DNA of 64,000 nt from positions 1 to 64,000 of the forward strand of contig JAJUFM010000001.1 of NCBI GenBank assembly GCA_029265995.1. The letters are read 5' to 3'. Below, piece by piece: positions 24,034 through 35,700 of this stretch. The stretch's first letter is position 1; each line of letters begins with the position of its first letter. The notes under the pieces were generated by a model that saw nothing but the letters and a program-made list of their open reading frames with translations, ran no database searches and was not told the origin of the DNA. The position numbers were made by a program, and so were the translations under genes. The stretch is from Rhodospirillaceae bacterium (GTDB lineage Bacteria > Pseudomonadota > Alphaproteobacteria > Kiloniellales > DSM-21159).

Positions 24034-25758
24034 ATGATCGCGCCCGCCCTTGAAGGCGACACTACAAAGCTCAGGCGCATCTGGTCCGGCTGGAGGCTTC
24101 GCAGAGGTAAAGAGGCCCATGCCGGCAAGGAAGTAATCTCCTCAAGAAGAGCGCGGCGTAGACGGCTGCGCCGCTCCGCCTGGCGCTCGCCCCTCACTCG
24201 CCGGATCTTGCTGGTAAACATGTTGGTGCTGCTTATCCCGGTTCTGGGCTTGCTGCACCTGGAGCAGTATCGCCAGAGCCTGATCGATTCCGAGATCGAG
24301 GCCATGCGGACCCAGGCGACGACGGTCGCGCTCGCGCTTGGTTCGGCGGCGGTTCAAGACGGGCTTGATGGCGACCAGCAGCTGATGCACGAAACCGCGC
24401 GCCAGCTCATCCGCGTGCTCTTGGGCAACGTCACTTCCGATGCTTCCCTGCGCGCCCGGCTGTTCAGCCATAGCGGCGATCTGGTGGCCGACTCTTCCCT
24501 TCTGGGCGGGCCTGACGCCACGGTGCGGGTGGAAGAGCTTCCGCCACCCCAGGACAGCCCGGAGATCTTTCGTCAACTGGAAGACTTCTACGAGCTCACC
24601 ATGCGGCGGCTTCTGCACCCTGAAGCCCTGCCGCTCTATCAAGAATCACTTCCTCAATCCGCCGCCGACTATGGGGAGGTGGAGCAGGCACTGCGCGGCG
24701 AGTCGAGCGCCGCGGTGCGGCGCGATGCGGGCCGCAGGCTCGTGCTTTCTGTCACCGTGCCGGTGCAGCGCTACCGCCAGGTCGTCGGCGGCCTGATGAT
24801 CAGCAAGGATGGCAGCGCGATCGACCAGGCCGTCCGTGACCGCCGCAGCGACATTCTGATCATCTTCGCTGTGGCGCTGGCCGTGACGGTAATGCTGTCC
24901 TTCTACCTGGCACGCACGATCGGCCAGCCGATCCGCTGGCTGGCGGAAGCTGCGGATCAGGTCCGCGGATCCTCCGGGCGTGTGGATGCCATTCCCGACC
25001 TCACCAGCCGCCGAGATGAGATCGGCGACCTCTCCGCCGCCTTGATCGAGATGACGCAAGCGCTGCACAACCGGCTGGAGGCGATCGAGAACTTTGCGGC
25101 CGACGTGGCCCACGAGATCAAGAACCCCCTGACCTCCCTGCGCAGCGCGGTGGAGACGGTAACCCGGGTCGACAATCCTGAGCAGCGGGAACGCCTGATC
25201 AGCATCATCATCGATGACGTGTCGCGCCTCGATCGCCTGATCAGCGACATTTCCGATGCCTCTCGCCTCGACGCGGAATTGGCGCGGGCAGAGAGTGAAA
25301 AAGTCGACCTCGCAGCCCTGCTGGAGACCCTCGTTGAGGTTCATCGCGACCGCGTCGACTCCCTCGCCCCACATTTGCGGCTTACCTTGCCGCCGCGCGG
25401 GCGGGTCATGGTGCTCGGCAAGGAGGGACGCCTTGGCCAGGTCTTTGGCAACCTCATCGCCAATGCAATCTCCTTCAGCCCTGTGGACGAGGAGATTCAT
25501 CTTGCAGTTCGGCGTGAAGGCGCTTGGATCTTCGTCACGGTCGATGATCGTGGACCAGGCATACCGGCCGGCAAGGAGGAAGACATTTTCAACCGCTTCT
25601 ATAGCGAACGTCCGGCGGGCGAGAAGTTCGGGATCCACTCTGGCCTCGGCCTCTCCATCGCGAGGCAGATCGTTGAGGCTCACAAGGGTAGTATTAGCGC
25701 CAGCAATCGACCGGAAGGCGGCGCCCGCTTCACGGTGAAGCTGCCCGCGGCCGTTTGA
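24034..25758 (+). CDS. chvG: Sensor histidine kinase, ChvG-type
   Basis: Two TM segments, HAMP, H-box FAADVAHEIKNPLTSLRSAVETV, ATPase RLGQVFGNLIANAISFSP. Confidence 0.88.
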   Translation: MIAPALEGDTTKLRRIWSGWRLRRGKEAHAGKEVISSRRARRRRLRRSAWRSPLTRRILLVNMLVLLIPVLGLLHLEQYRQSLIDSEIEAMRTQATTVALALGSAAVQDGLDGDQQLMHETARQLIRVLLGNVTSDASLRARLFSHSGDLVADSSLLGGPDATVRVEELPPPQDSPEIFRQLEDFYELTMRRLLHPEALPLYQESLPQSAADYGEVEQALRGESSAAVRRDAGRRLVLSVTVPVQRYRQVVGGLMISKDGSAIDQAVRDRRSDILIIFAVALAVTVMLSFYLARTIGQPIRWLAEAADQVRGSSGRVDAIPDLTSRRDEIGDLSAALIEMTQALHNRLEAIENFAADVAHEIKNPLTSLRSAVETVTRVDNPEQRERLISIIIDDVSRLDRLISDISDASRLDAELARAESEKVDLAALLETLVEVHRDRVDSLAPHLRLTLPPRGRVMVLGKEGRLGQVFGNLIANAISFSPVDEEIHLAVRREGAWIFVTVDDRGPGIPAGKEEDIFNRFYSERPAGEKFGIHSGLGLSIARQIVEAHKGSISASNRPEGGARFTVKLPAAV

Positions 25759-27164
25759 TGTCCCAGGAGCAGATGATGGAACGCCTGCACGCCACCTGTG
25801 TAGCTCTCCCCACACCGTCAGGGCCGCTTGCGCTGTTGCTTCGAGGCCCCTCTGGCACGGGCAAGTCTGGCCTCGCCCTTCGCCTCATCGATGAAGGGGG
25901 GTGGCTGGTAGCCGACGATCAAGTGGAGATCGTGCGACGAGGCGAAAGGCTGGTGGCCCGCCCGCCCGCTACCCTCAGCGGCGTGATGGAAATTCGCGGC
26001 TTTGGCCTAGTCGAGGTTCCCCACCTGCCTGAGGCCCCTCTTGGGTTTGCCGTGGACCTCCTTTCCCGGGACGCCGTGGATCGCCTGCCGGAGGAACGCC
26101 ATCTGGAGGTGCTGGACCTGCAGCTACCGCTCCTGCAACTGGATCCTGATGCCGCCGCAACGACGGCAACCTTGCGGCTCGCAGCTCGATCGCGGGCCGC
26201 AGCCTTGCCACCTGCTACGGCCGCGGCCGACACTGACGCCCCAAAAGACGAGCAGCAAGCGGCCTCTCCCCTGCTTCTCGTGACCGGGCTATCCGGCGCC
26301 GGCCGCTCCACCGCCTTGAAGAGCCTGGAAGATCTGGGCTGGGAATCCATCGATAACCTGCCGCTGACCCTGCTCGACGGGGTGCTGGGCGCCAACCCTC
26401 AGCGGCAGCCCCTGGCCGTGGGTATCGATACGCGCACCCTCGACTTCTCGATTCTCCTGTTCCAACGCCAGGCGGAGCGACTGCGCGCCGATCCCCGCAT
26501 TCAGTTCGACCTGCTGTTCCTGGATTGTGACGATCAGGTGCTCCAGCAACGCTATACCGCCACACGCCGCCCCCATCCTCTGGCGCTCAACAAGCCGCTG
26601 GCCGACGGTGTCGCGGCCGAGCGCGCCCTGCTCGAACCCCTGCGCTTGATCGCCGATCACGTGCTGGACACCAGCGACCTGCCGCCGGTCGAACTGCGGC
26701 GCCTGCTGGCTGCGAAGCTGCCGATCGATCGATCGGCCGGCATGCAGCTGTTCGTGCTTTCCTTCTCCTACCGCTTCGGGCTGCCGCGGGAGGCGGATCT
26801 CGTCTTCGACATGCGCTTTCTCGACAACCCGCATTGGGAACAGGAACTCCGCGGCCTCACGGGCCGTGACGCACCGGTTCAGGAGTATCTGGCCGCCGAT
26901 CCCTCTTATGAACCCTTCATGACTGGACTCTTCGGTCTACTTGCGCCCTTGTTGGAACGTTACCAGGCGGGTGGGAAAAGCTATCTTACCATTGCTATCG
27001 GTTGTACAGGCGGCCAGCATCGCTCGGTCGCGGCCGCGGAACGTTTGGCGGCTTGGTTGCGGGAGCAGGGGTGGCCAGCGGGTCTAACGCACAGGGAGCT
27101 GGAGCGCACGGCGGCCACTTCCTCAGCCCATCGAGCCACATCTCTTCCCGGCTCAGGTGGCTAG
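25758..27164 (+). CDS. Fused HPr kinase/phosphorylase (HprK) - RNase adapter RapZ protein
   Basis: One ORF with no internal stop. HprK part: LLLRGPSGTGKSGLALRLIDEGGWLVADDQVEIV...SGVMEIRGFGLVEV (about aa 1-147 of the tracked ORF). Linker ARSRAAALPPATAAADTDAPKDEQQAA. RapZ part: LLLVTGLSGAGRSTALKSLEDLGWESIDNLPLTLL...FVLSFSYRFGLPREADLVFDMRFLDNPHW...IAIGCTGGQHRSVAAAERLA (from nt ~26268). ATG 25758 overlaps the chvG stop. Confidence 0.92.
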   Translation: MSQEQMMERLHATCVALPTPSGPLALLLRGPSGTGKSGLALRLIDEGGWLVADDQVEIVRRGERLVARPPATLSGVMEIRGFGLVEVPHLPEAPLGFAVDLLSRDAVDRLPEERHLEVLDLQLPLLQLDPDAAATTATLRLAARSRAAALPPATAAADTDAPKDEQQAASPLLLVTGLSGAGRSTALKSLEDLGWESIDNLPLTLLDGVLGANPQRQPLAVGIDTRTLDFSILLFQRQAERLRADPRIQFDLLFLDCDDQVLQQRYTATRRPHPLALNKPLADGVAAERALLEPLRLIADHVLDTSDLPPVELRRLLAAKLPIDRSAGMQLFVLSFSYRFGLPREADLVFDMRFLDNPHWEQELRGLTGRDAPVQEYLAADPSYEPFMTGLFGLLAPLLERYQAGGKSYLTIAIGCTGGQHRSVAAAERLAAWLREQGWPAGLTHRELERTAATSSAHRATSLPGSGG

Positions 27165-27235
27165 CTGCAGCAAAGATCGCTGGCCCGAACTTCCCCGCGC
27201 GAGTAGTGGTGGCTTAGATCCAAAAGGATAGGCAT

Positions 27236-27646
27236 ATGATCGGTCTCGTTCTGGTCACCCACGGCAAGCTGGCAACAGAGTTTGTCGCCGCAATGGAACA
27301 CGTCGTGGGCCCACAGCCGAATACGGTCTCGGTCTGCATTGGTCCGGATGACGATATGGAACAGCGGCGACAGGAGATCATTGACGGCATACAAGAAGTG
27401 GAAAACGGCGCTGGCGTCGTCATCCTGACCGACATGTTCGGCGGCACCCCGTCCAACCTCGCCATCTCGGTGCTCGATCAGGGACGGGTGGAGGTGATTG
27501 CCGGGATCAACCTGCCAATGCTGATCAAGCTCGCTCAGGTCAGGGAGCGGGAACGCTTGGCAACTGCGGTGTTGCAGGCGCAGGAAGCTGGTCGCAAGTA
27601 TATCAGCGTCGCGTCGCAACTCCTGAGGGATGAAGTGAATCGGTGA
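27236..27646 (+). CDS. PTS mannose-family EIIA domain protein (regulatory, no associated permease)
   Basis: MIGLVLVTHGKLATEFVAAMEHVVGPQ (His10 context), DMFGGTPSNLAI. Confidence 0.92.
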   Translation: MIGLVLVTHGKLATEFVAAMEHVVGPQPNTVSVCIGPDDDMEQRRQEIIDGIQEVENGAGVVILTDMFGGTPSNLAISVLDQGRVEVIAGINLPMLIKLAQVRERERLATAVLQAQEAGRKYISVASQLLRDEVNR

Positions 27647-27948
27647 TGACTACGACCGTAAGCGAAAGCGGTGCCCGGCCCCCGGCTGTTCGGCGCGTCG
27701 TAGTATGCAACCGCAAGGGTCTGCACGCGCGCGCGGCCGCCAAGTTCGTGAAGCTTGCCGGGGAATTCACCGCCGACATTACGGTGGTGCGTCGTGACCA
27801 GGAGGTGCCTGGCGGCTCCATCATGGGCTTGATGATGCTCGCCGCCGGGCCGGGCTGCGAGATCGAGTTGCGCGCTGTGGGATCGGATGCTGAGGCTGCG
27901 CTGGACGCCCTGGCCCAGCTCGTGCAGCGCAAGTTCGATGAAGACTAA
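27643..27948 (+). CDS. ptsH: HPr family phosphocarrier protein
   Basis: NRKGLHARAAAKFVKLAGEF (His15 context) and VPGGSIMGLMMLAA (regulatory Ser context). Confidence 0.93.
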   Translation: MMTTTVSESGARPPAVRRVVVCNRKGLHARAAAKFVKLAGEFTADITVVRRDQEVPGGSIMGLMMLAAGPGCEIELRAVGSDAEAALDALAQLVQRKFDED

Positions 27949-29719
27949 GGCAAATCCCAATGAGAACGCCGGCCAGCCTACGGAAATTCGGCTGCGCGGT
28001 CTTGGCGTTTCCCCAGGGGTGGCTGTAGGTGCAATCCATCTGCGGGACGCCAGCGCCGTCCCGATTCCTGAGTATCTGATCTCCGCTTCCCAGGTCCCGC
28101 GCGAGATCAATCGCTTCGACACGGCGGTCAGCGCAGCGGAAAAGCAACTGGCCAAGCTGAGGGAAAAGGCGGCCAGCGTTCATGGCGCTTCGGCAGAGGA
28201 GCTCTTCTTTCTTCTTGAGGCTCATTCCCAGATGCTGCGCTCCGGCCAGCTCCGCGAGGGGGTGGAACGCCGGGTGCGAGAGGAGCGGCAGAATGCAGAA
28301 GCTGCCCTCGCCGCCGAGATCGAGCAGATCCTTACCATCTTCGATGCCATTGACGACCCCTATCTGCGCTCGCGGGGAGATGAGGTCCGCCAGGTTGGCC
28401 AGCGCATCCTGCGCCATCTTACCGATCGGGCCTACCAGGGCTTCGATCGCCTGTCGCGCAATTCCCTCGTCATCGCCGAAGAGGTGACACCCGCAGATAC
28501 CGCGCTTATGGACCCCAAGCGGGTTATCGGTTTCGCAAGCGTCCTCGGCGGAGCGGAGGGGCACACGGCGGTGATGGCCCGTTCCCTGGGTCTGCCAGCG
28601 GTACTGGGGGTCCCCGAGCTGCTTCGCCACGGCCGAAGCGGCGCGATGATGATCATTGATGGCGACGAAGGCCTGGTGATCATCGATCCCTACAAGGAGA
28701 CCCTGGAGCTCTACCGGCGCCGCCGCGCATCGCAGCTGCGGGCCAACCGCGCCCTGCAGCGTCTGCGGGACCTGCCTGCGGTCACCAAGGATGGGGTCAG
28801 AGTTAGCCTACAGGCCAACGTCGAGCTCCCCAGCGACGTGGAACAATGCGTCGCCGCAGGGGCCGAGGGCGTGGGGCTGCTTCGCACCGAATACCTCTTC
28901 ATGAACCGCCACGACCTCCCCGATGAGGAGGAGCAGATTGCCTCTATCCGTCACATCATGCATGGCGTGGCGGATGGGCAGGTGACGGTCAGAACTTTGG
29001 ATGTCGGCGGAGAAAAGATTGCTTCCGCGCTGGGTCACCATCTGGCGGAAGCGGCCAATCCTGCCTTGGGCCTGCGCGCAGTGCGCCTATCGCTACGCGT
29101 GCCCGAGTTGTTGGAGAGCCAGCTCTCCGCAGCCTTGCGGGCCAACGAGGGGAATCGCCTGCGCATCCTCCTGCCGATGATCGTCAATGTCGACGAGATC
29201 CGGCTCGTACGACGAAAGATGGAGGAAGTGACCCTTCGATTGACGTCGCAAGGCCTGATCGCAGGGGAGACCTTGCCTTCCCTCGGCGTCATGATCGAAA
29301 TTCCCGGTGCTGCCCTGGCGGCAGACGCGCTGGCGCGCGAGGCGGATTTCTTCGCCATCGGCACCAACGACCTGATCATGTACACGCTGGCCATCGATCG
29401 GAGCGATGAGCGGGTAGCCTACCTCTACGACCCCCTCCATCCGGCCGTCCTGCGCCTCATTCACTTCGCCGTGGACGCCGCTCGGCGCCAGGACAAGCCC
29501 GTTTCGGTGTGCGGAGAAATGGCAGGAGATGCGCGTTACCTGCCCTTCTTCCTGGGCCTTGGCATTCGTGAACTTTCAATGCGCCCTACGGCGTTGCCGC
29601 GCATCAAGCAGCGCCTTCGACGCCTTGAAGCCGCTGCCTGCGAGGAGCTGGTAAGCCAACTCCTGAGCCAGAGCGACAGCCACGAAATCAAGCGGCTCCT
29701 GAACGAGTTCAACGGCTGA
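27938..29719 (+). CDS. ptsI: Phosphoenolpyruvate-protein phosphotransferase (Enzyme I)
   Basis: Start 27938 (MKTKANPNENAGQPTEIRLRGLGVSPGVAVG); GGAEGHTAVMARSLGLPAVLG; no N-terminal GAF domain. Confidence 0.93.
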   Translation: MKTKANPNENAGQPTEIRLRGLGVSPGVAVGAIHLRDASAVPIPEYLISASQVPREINRFDTAVSAAEKQLAKLREKAASVHGASAEELFFLLEAHSQMLRSGQLREGVERRVREERQNAEAALAAEIEQILTIFDAIDDPYLRSRGDEVRQVGQRILRHLTDRAYQGFDRLSRNSLVIAEEVTPADTALMDPKRVIGFASVLGGAEGHTAVMARSLGLPAVLGVPELLRHGRSGAMMIIDGDEGLVIIDPYKETLELYRRRRASQLRANRALQRLRDLPAVTKDGVRVSLQANVELPSDVEQCVAAGAEGVGLLRTEYLFMNRHDLPDEEEQIASIRHIMHGVADGQVTVRTLDVGGEKIASALGHHLAEAANPALGLRAVRLSLRVPELLESQLSAALRANEGNRLRILLPMIVNVDEIRLVRRKMEEVTLRLTSQGLIAGETLPSLGVMIEIPGAALAADALAREADFFAIGTNDLIMYTLAIDRSDERVAYLYDPLHPAVLRLIHFAVDAARRQDKPVSVCGEMAGDARYLPFFLGLGIRELSMRPTALPRIKQRLRRLEAAACEELVSQLLSQSDSHEIKRLLNEFNG

Positions 29720-29888
29720 GCTTCTGCTCGCCGGCTAGAAATTGCATTCGGTTCCGCTCACCCCAAGTAGGTGGCACGCGACTTACCCTTAGAGCTCTTC
29801 TGGGCGATTGCGCGACAACCGATTACCTCGCTTGGCTCAAGGGCTAACTTGGTTTAGCTCCTCCTTCGTTCTTTTCTTTTGATGCAGC

Positions 29889-30647
29889 ATGTCAACCAAT
29901 TCAGCACCTCTTCATCTGCCCCCACCGCCGGCGCCCTGCAGCGACTGGGCCGTCTTCTTCGACGTCGACGGCTGTCTGCTTGAGATTGCCCAGCGGCCGG
30001 ACGAAGTGGTGGTGGCCCCCGAACTCGTGCCCGCCCTCGCTCGGCTGCGCGAGCACCTCAATGGCGCTGTAGCACTGGTCAGTGGACGTCCAATCGCCCA
30101 GCTGGATTCTCTCTTCGCGCCCCTCCACCTGCCAGCGGCAGGTCAACATGGACTCGAGCGACGCGATGCGGCTGGCCGGCTGCTTCCTCTCGCCAGCCTG
30201 CCAGCCAATTTCACAGAGGTGGAAGCGCGGCTCGCTCTTTTCACGGAGCGTCATCCCGGCACCTTGCTAGAACGAAAGTCTCGTGGCCTGGCCTTGCACT
30301 TCCGCGGCGCTCCCGAGTGTGGTGAGGAGGCGCAACGGCTCGCACTGGCGCTGGCTGAACGGACCGCCCCTCCCCTCGTGGCAGTTCCGGGAAAGGCCGT
30401 CATCGAGCTGCGCACCCCCGGCTCCAACAAGGGAAAGGCAATCGAGGAGTTCCTGAAGGAACCGCCCTTTGCAGGCCGCGTTCCGGTCTTCTTGGGCGAT
30501 GATGTGACCGATGAGGACGGCTTCGCGACGGTCAACCGCTATGGGGGACATTCCATCCTGGTGGGACGGCGACCGACCCAGGCGCGCTGGGCCCTGCCCG
30601 ATGTAGCCGCTGTACACCACTGGTTATCCACAACAGCTGTCCAGTAG
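29889..30647 (+). CDS. otsB: Trehalose-6-phosphate phosphatase
   Basis: DWAVFFDVDGCLLEIAQRPDEVVV (HAD motif I), SGRPIAQLD, FLGDDVTDEDGFATVN. Confidence 0.92.
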   Translation: MSTNSAPLHLPPPPAPCSDWAVFFDVDGCLLEIAQRPDEVVVAPELVPALARLREHLNGAVALVSGRPIAQLDSLFAPLHLPAAGQHGLERRDAAGRLLPLASLPANFTEVEARLALFTERHPGTLLERKSRGLALHFRGAPECGEEAQRLALALAERTAPPLVAVPGKAVIELRTPGSNKGKAIEEFLKEPPFAGRVPVFLGDDVTDEDGFATVNRYGGHSILVGRRPTQARWALPDVAAVHHWLSTTAVQ

Positions 30648-30662
30648 TTTTAGGAGAAAGCC

Positions 30663-32455
30663 TTGCCTGCGGGATTTCGTCCCAACCTCGATCTTGCCGT
30701 CATCGGCAACTGTTCGATCGGCGCTCTTGTCGATCAGGGTGGCCGCATCGTCTGGGCCTGCCTTCCAGCTTTCGACGGCGACCCTTGGTTCAGCGCTCTC
30801 CTGGGCGGGGAACACCCGGAAGAAGGCTACTTCGGCATCGAACTGAAGGGCCTTCAGCGGACCGAGCAGGAGTACCGCCGGAACTCGGCCGTTCTTGTGA
30901 CGCGGCTCTACGCTGAAGATGGCAGCGCCATCGAGATCACCGATTGCATTCCGCGCAGCAAGCTCTTCGGCCGGACCTTCCGCCCCACGATGATCGTGCG
31001 GCGGATACGCCCGATCAGCGGGACGCCGCAGATCCGCGTGATCCTGCGTCCCACCAACAACTACGGTAAGGACCGACCCCAGGTCACACGCGGCAGCAAC
31101 CACGCGCGCTATGTCGGGACCGACATGACGCTGCGGCTCTATTCCACCGCACCCCTGGCCTACGTTCTGGCGGAACGATGGTTCCTGCTCCAGGACGATG
31201 AGTTTCTGATTCTAGGGCCTGACGAGAGCCTGACCGAGCCGGTAGAAGCGGCAGCCAGCCGCCTGATCAGTGAAGCGGACGCCTATTGGCGTGACTGGGT
31301 CCGATCGCTTTCCATCCCCTTTGAATGGCAAGAGGAGGTCATTCGCGCAGCTATCACCCTCAAGCTCTGCACCTACGAGGAAACCGGCGGGCTGGTCGCC
31401 GCGCTCACTACCTCAATTCCCGAGGCGCCCGGATCGGAACGGAATTGGGACTACCGCTACTGCTGGCTGCGCGATTCCTACTTTGTCGTCAATGCCCTCA
31501 ATCAACTGGGTGCGACCCGCACGATGGAGGGATACCTGCGCTACATCATGAACATCGCCTCTGCGGCGCCGGATGGATATCTGCAGCCCGTCTTCGGTCT
31601 GGATCTGGAGCAGCGGATCGAAGAGCGCGAAATAGCGGCACTGCCGGGCTACCGGAACATGGGGCCTGTCCGTGTGGGCAACCAGGCCTACACCCAGGTG
31701 CAGAACGATGGCTACGGCAGCATTATCCTGGCGGCGACCCGCGTATTCTTTGATCAGCGACTGATGGCGCCCGGCTCGCTGCAGCTCTTCCAGCTATTGG
31801 AGGAGATCGGCGAGCAAGCGGTGAAGCGTTTCGATAGTCCTGATGCCGGGCCATGGGAATATCGCAGCCGCCAGATGGTGCATACCTACTCCACCTTGCT
31901 CTGCTGGGCTGCCTGCGACCGCCTGTCGCGCATCGCGCGCCACCTGGGCCAGGCGCAGCGGGCCAGCCACTGGCGCGAGGAGGCGGATCGCATTAAGGAG
32001 GTGATCCTCCAGCGCGCCTGGAACGAGCGGCTGAACAGCTTCGTTGCCACTTTTGAAGGTGAACACCTGGATGCCAGCCTGCTGCTGATGCAGGAGTTGG
32101 GCTTCCTCGATCCCATGGATCCGCGCTATCTTGGAACAGTAGCCGCTGTCGAGCGCTTTCTGCTGAAGGAGGGCTACCTGTTGCGTTATCACGCGGCCGA
32201 TGATTTTGGGGTTCCCGAGGTAGCCTTTACCATCTGTTCCTTCTGGTACGTGGATGCGCTCACAGCGACAGGGCGACATGACGAAGCGCGGGAGCTTTTT
32301 GAGAAGCTGCTGGCTCGGCGCAATCACGTCGGCCTCCTCTCGGAAGATCTCCATCCCGGAACGGGTGAGCTGTGGGGGAACTTTCCTCAGACCTACTCTC
32401 TGGTCGGCATCATCCACTCGGCGATGCGCTTGAGCCAAAGCTGGGAGGCCTGGGG

Positions 32456-32459
<4 letters not shown>
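30663..32459 (+). CDS. Glycoside hydrolase family 15 protein (glucoamylase/trehalase-like)
   Basis: 598 aa; NLDLAVIGNCSIGALVDQGGRIVWACLPAFDGDPWF, ERNWDYRYCWLRDSYFVVNALNQLG, LLSEDLHPGTGELWGNFPQTYSLVGIIHSAMRL. Confidence 0.92.
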
Positions 32460-33847
<1,388 letters not shown>

Positions 33848-33853
33848 TAGACC

Positions 33854-34867
33854 ATGGCGGCGGGACTTGGTGACACGAACGCGCCCTGGCTGGTTGCCGA
33901 TATCGGGGGCACCAACGCCCGCTTCGCCATCTATGATCCAACCAGCCAGCCGGCCGCAGTACCTTTGGCGGCAGGACGCCTGAAGACGGCAGACTACCCC
34001 GGCCCCGCCGAGTGTACGCGCACCTTCCTGCACGCCCACTGGAAGGAACAGCCTATCAGCCGCGCGGCGCTGGCAATCGCCGCACCGGTCACCGGCGACG
34101 TGGTGTCGCTGACCAACGCAGACTGGCGCTTCTCGATCCAGCAGCTGCGGCAGGATCTCGCGCTGAATCACCTTGAAGTGATCAACGACTTCGCGGCCCT
34201 CGCCCATGCCCTACCACTTCTCGAGAAGGATGACCGGGTCTCCCTGGGGCCCGAGCGGCCGGCCGAAAAGGGACAGCCCATGGTCGTTATCGGACCCGGA
34301 ACCGGCCTGGGTGCGGCGGCAGTACTTCCACACGAAAACCACGGTTGGGCAGTGGTCGCGGGCGAAGGCGGCCACACGACCGCCGCCGCGCGCTGCGACC
34401 GGGAAGCGGCTGTTCTCGCGCACCTTCGTCGGGAAAACCGTCACGTCTCCTATGAAAGGGTCGCGAGCGGTCCCGGGCTTCTTGAGCTGTCCCGCGCCAT
34501 CGCAGAGATCGAAGGTGCCCCTTTTTCCTATCGAACGCCCGCGGAGGTGGCCGCGGGAGCGCGAAAGGGCGACGCCACTTGCCGGGAGGCCCTTGCGCTT
34601 TTCCAGGGCTTCCTCGCAAACTTTGCCGGCGACATGGCGCTGATCATCGGCGCGCGTGGGGGCATCTACCTCGGGGGTGGCGTGCTCGCTCACCTCGAAG
34701 GTCTCTTTGACCCTGACGCCTTCCGCGCCCGCATGGAGGACAAGGGTCGCTTTCGCGACTACCTCGAGCGGATCCCTCTATGGCAACTTCGCCGCCAGGA
34801 CGCAGCCTTCCTCGGGCTGCGCCGTCTCCTGAGCGAGAAGGCGGAGAACGACGCCGCCGCTCCCTGA
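33854..34867 (+). CDS. glk: Glucokinase
   Basis: WLVADIGGTNARFAIYDP; LEVINDFAALAHALPLL; VIGPGTGLGAAAV; GEGGHTTAAAR. Confidence 0.93.
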   Translation: MAAGLGDTNAPWLVADIGGTNARFAIYDPTSQPAAVPLAAGRLKTADYPGPAECTRTFLHAHWKEQPISRAALAIAAPVTGDVVSLTNADWRFSIQQLRQDLALNHLEVINDFAALAHALPLLEKDDRVSLGPERPAEKGQPMVVIGPGTGLGAAAVLPHENHGWAVVAGEGGHTTAAARCDREAAVLAHLRRENRHVSYERVASGPGLLELSRAIAEIEGAPFSYRTPAEVAAGARKGDATCREALALFQGFLANFAGDMALIIGARGGIYLGGGVLAHLEGLFDPDAFRARMEDKGRFRDYLERIPLWQLRRQDAAFLGLRRLLSEKAENDAAAP

Positions 34868-34878
34868 ACCTCCAGGCC

Positions 34879-35700
34879 TCAGAACCTGATCCGCAACCCG
34901 GCACGTGCTGTGTGATCGTGCTGGCGGTTGGAGATGTAGGCATCATAAGCGCCGAAGGCTTCAACGCCGCCGCCGACCCCGATGTCTAGCCCCACTCCGA
35001 GAAGGGCCGCATCCTTGCTGCGCTTCGCACCGGAGACGGTAAAGCGCTCGCCCCCCGCAGCAAAGGCAAGATCCGCATCGCTGCTGGAGCCAGTCACCCG
35101 ATGCTCCCATCCCAGCGTGGCGAAGGGTTTCAGCCGAAGGTCGCTCTCGAGTTCGAAGGTCTCGCTAACTTGCACGCCCAGAGTCGTGTGCACGGTGGAG
35201 CTCCGATCCTTGGCGACCTCAAGATTGGCATCACCGGCCCCACTCTCCCGATAACTTTCGGTCCGGCTGTGCTGGAAGCTCATGCCGGCGAAAGGTTCGA
35301 GCGCCAGGCTCTCCAGTTGGAAACGGTGACCCACTTCAGCGAAAACCTGAGCAGACCAGCCGTCGTAGTCAGCCGTGGCTTGCCTGTTCCCCGAAGGCAG
35401 CCGCACCGTGCGCTCACTCTCGAGGTCGTGCCAGCCGAAGCTGGCGCCGCCGCGAAGTCGCCAGCCGCCACTGCGCCACAGGCCATAGGTGGAGAGGGAG
35501 TAGGTATCGGCCTCCACCCGACTCGCCCGGTCGTCGATCTTCGCCTTGTCGCTTTGATAGCCCAGGGCCATGCCCATACCGAAGGTTTCGGAGAAGAGCA
35601 TTTCCGCGCCGATCAGGCCGCCCCAGCTGTCCGTGCGGGTGTCCGCAGCATTGCCATCTCCCTCCAGGGTGCCGGTGCCGGCGTATAGCTCGATCCAGGC
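34879..35700 (-). other. Autotransporter beta-barrel domain
   Basis: Last ~272 aa alternate aromatic/hydrophobic residues in short strands (YGLWRSGGWRLRGGASFGWHDLE, FAEVGHRFQLESLALEPFAGMSFQHSRTESYRESG), terminal RAGLRIRF. Confidence 0.85.

Noticed and set aside
24646-25815. 389-aa minus-strand ORF
   Set aside because: Antisense to chvG; no domain signature.
26268-26310. RapZ P-loop Lys to Arg change (GAGRST) as evidence of inactive RapZ
   Set aside because: As I recall, GAGRS is common in alphaproteobacterial RapZ homologues, so it is not good evidence of lost function; an alignment would be needed.
29720-29888. Possible tRNA or small RNA gene in the ptsI-otsB gap
   Set aside because: No cloverleaf, T-arm (GGTTCRANYCC) or convincing terminator hairpin could be found by eye.
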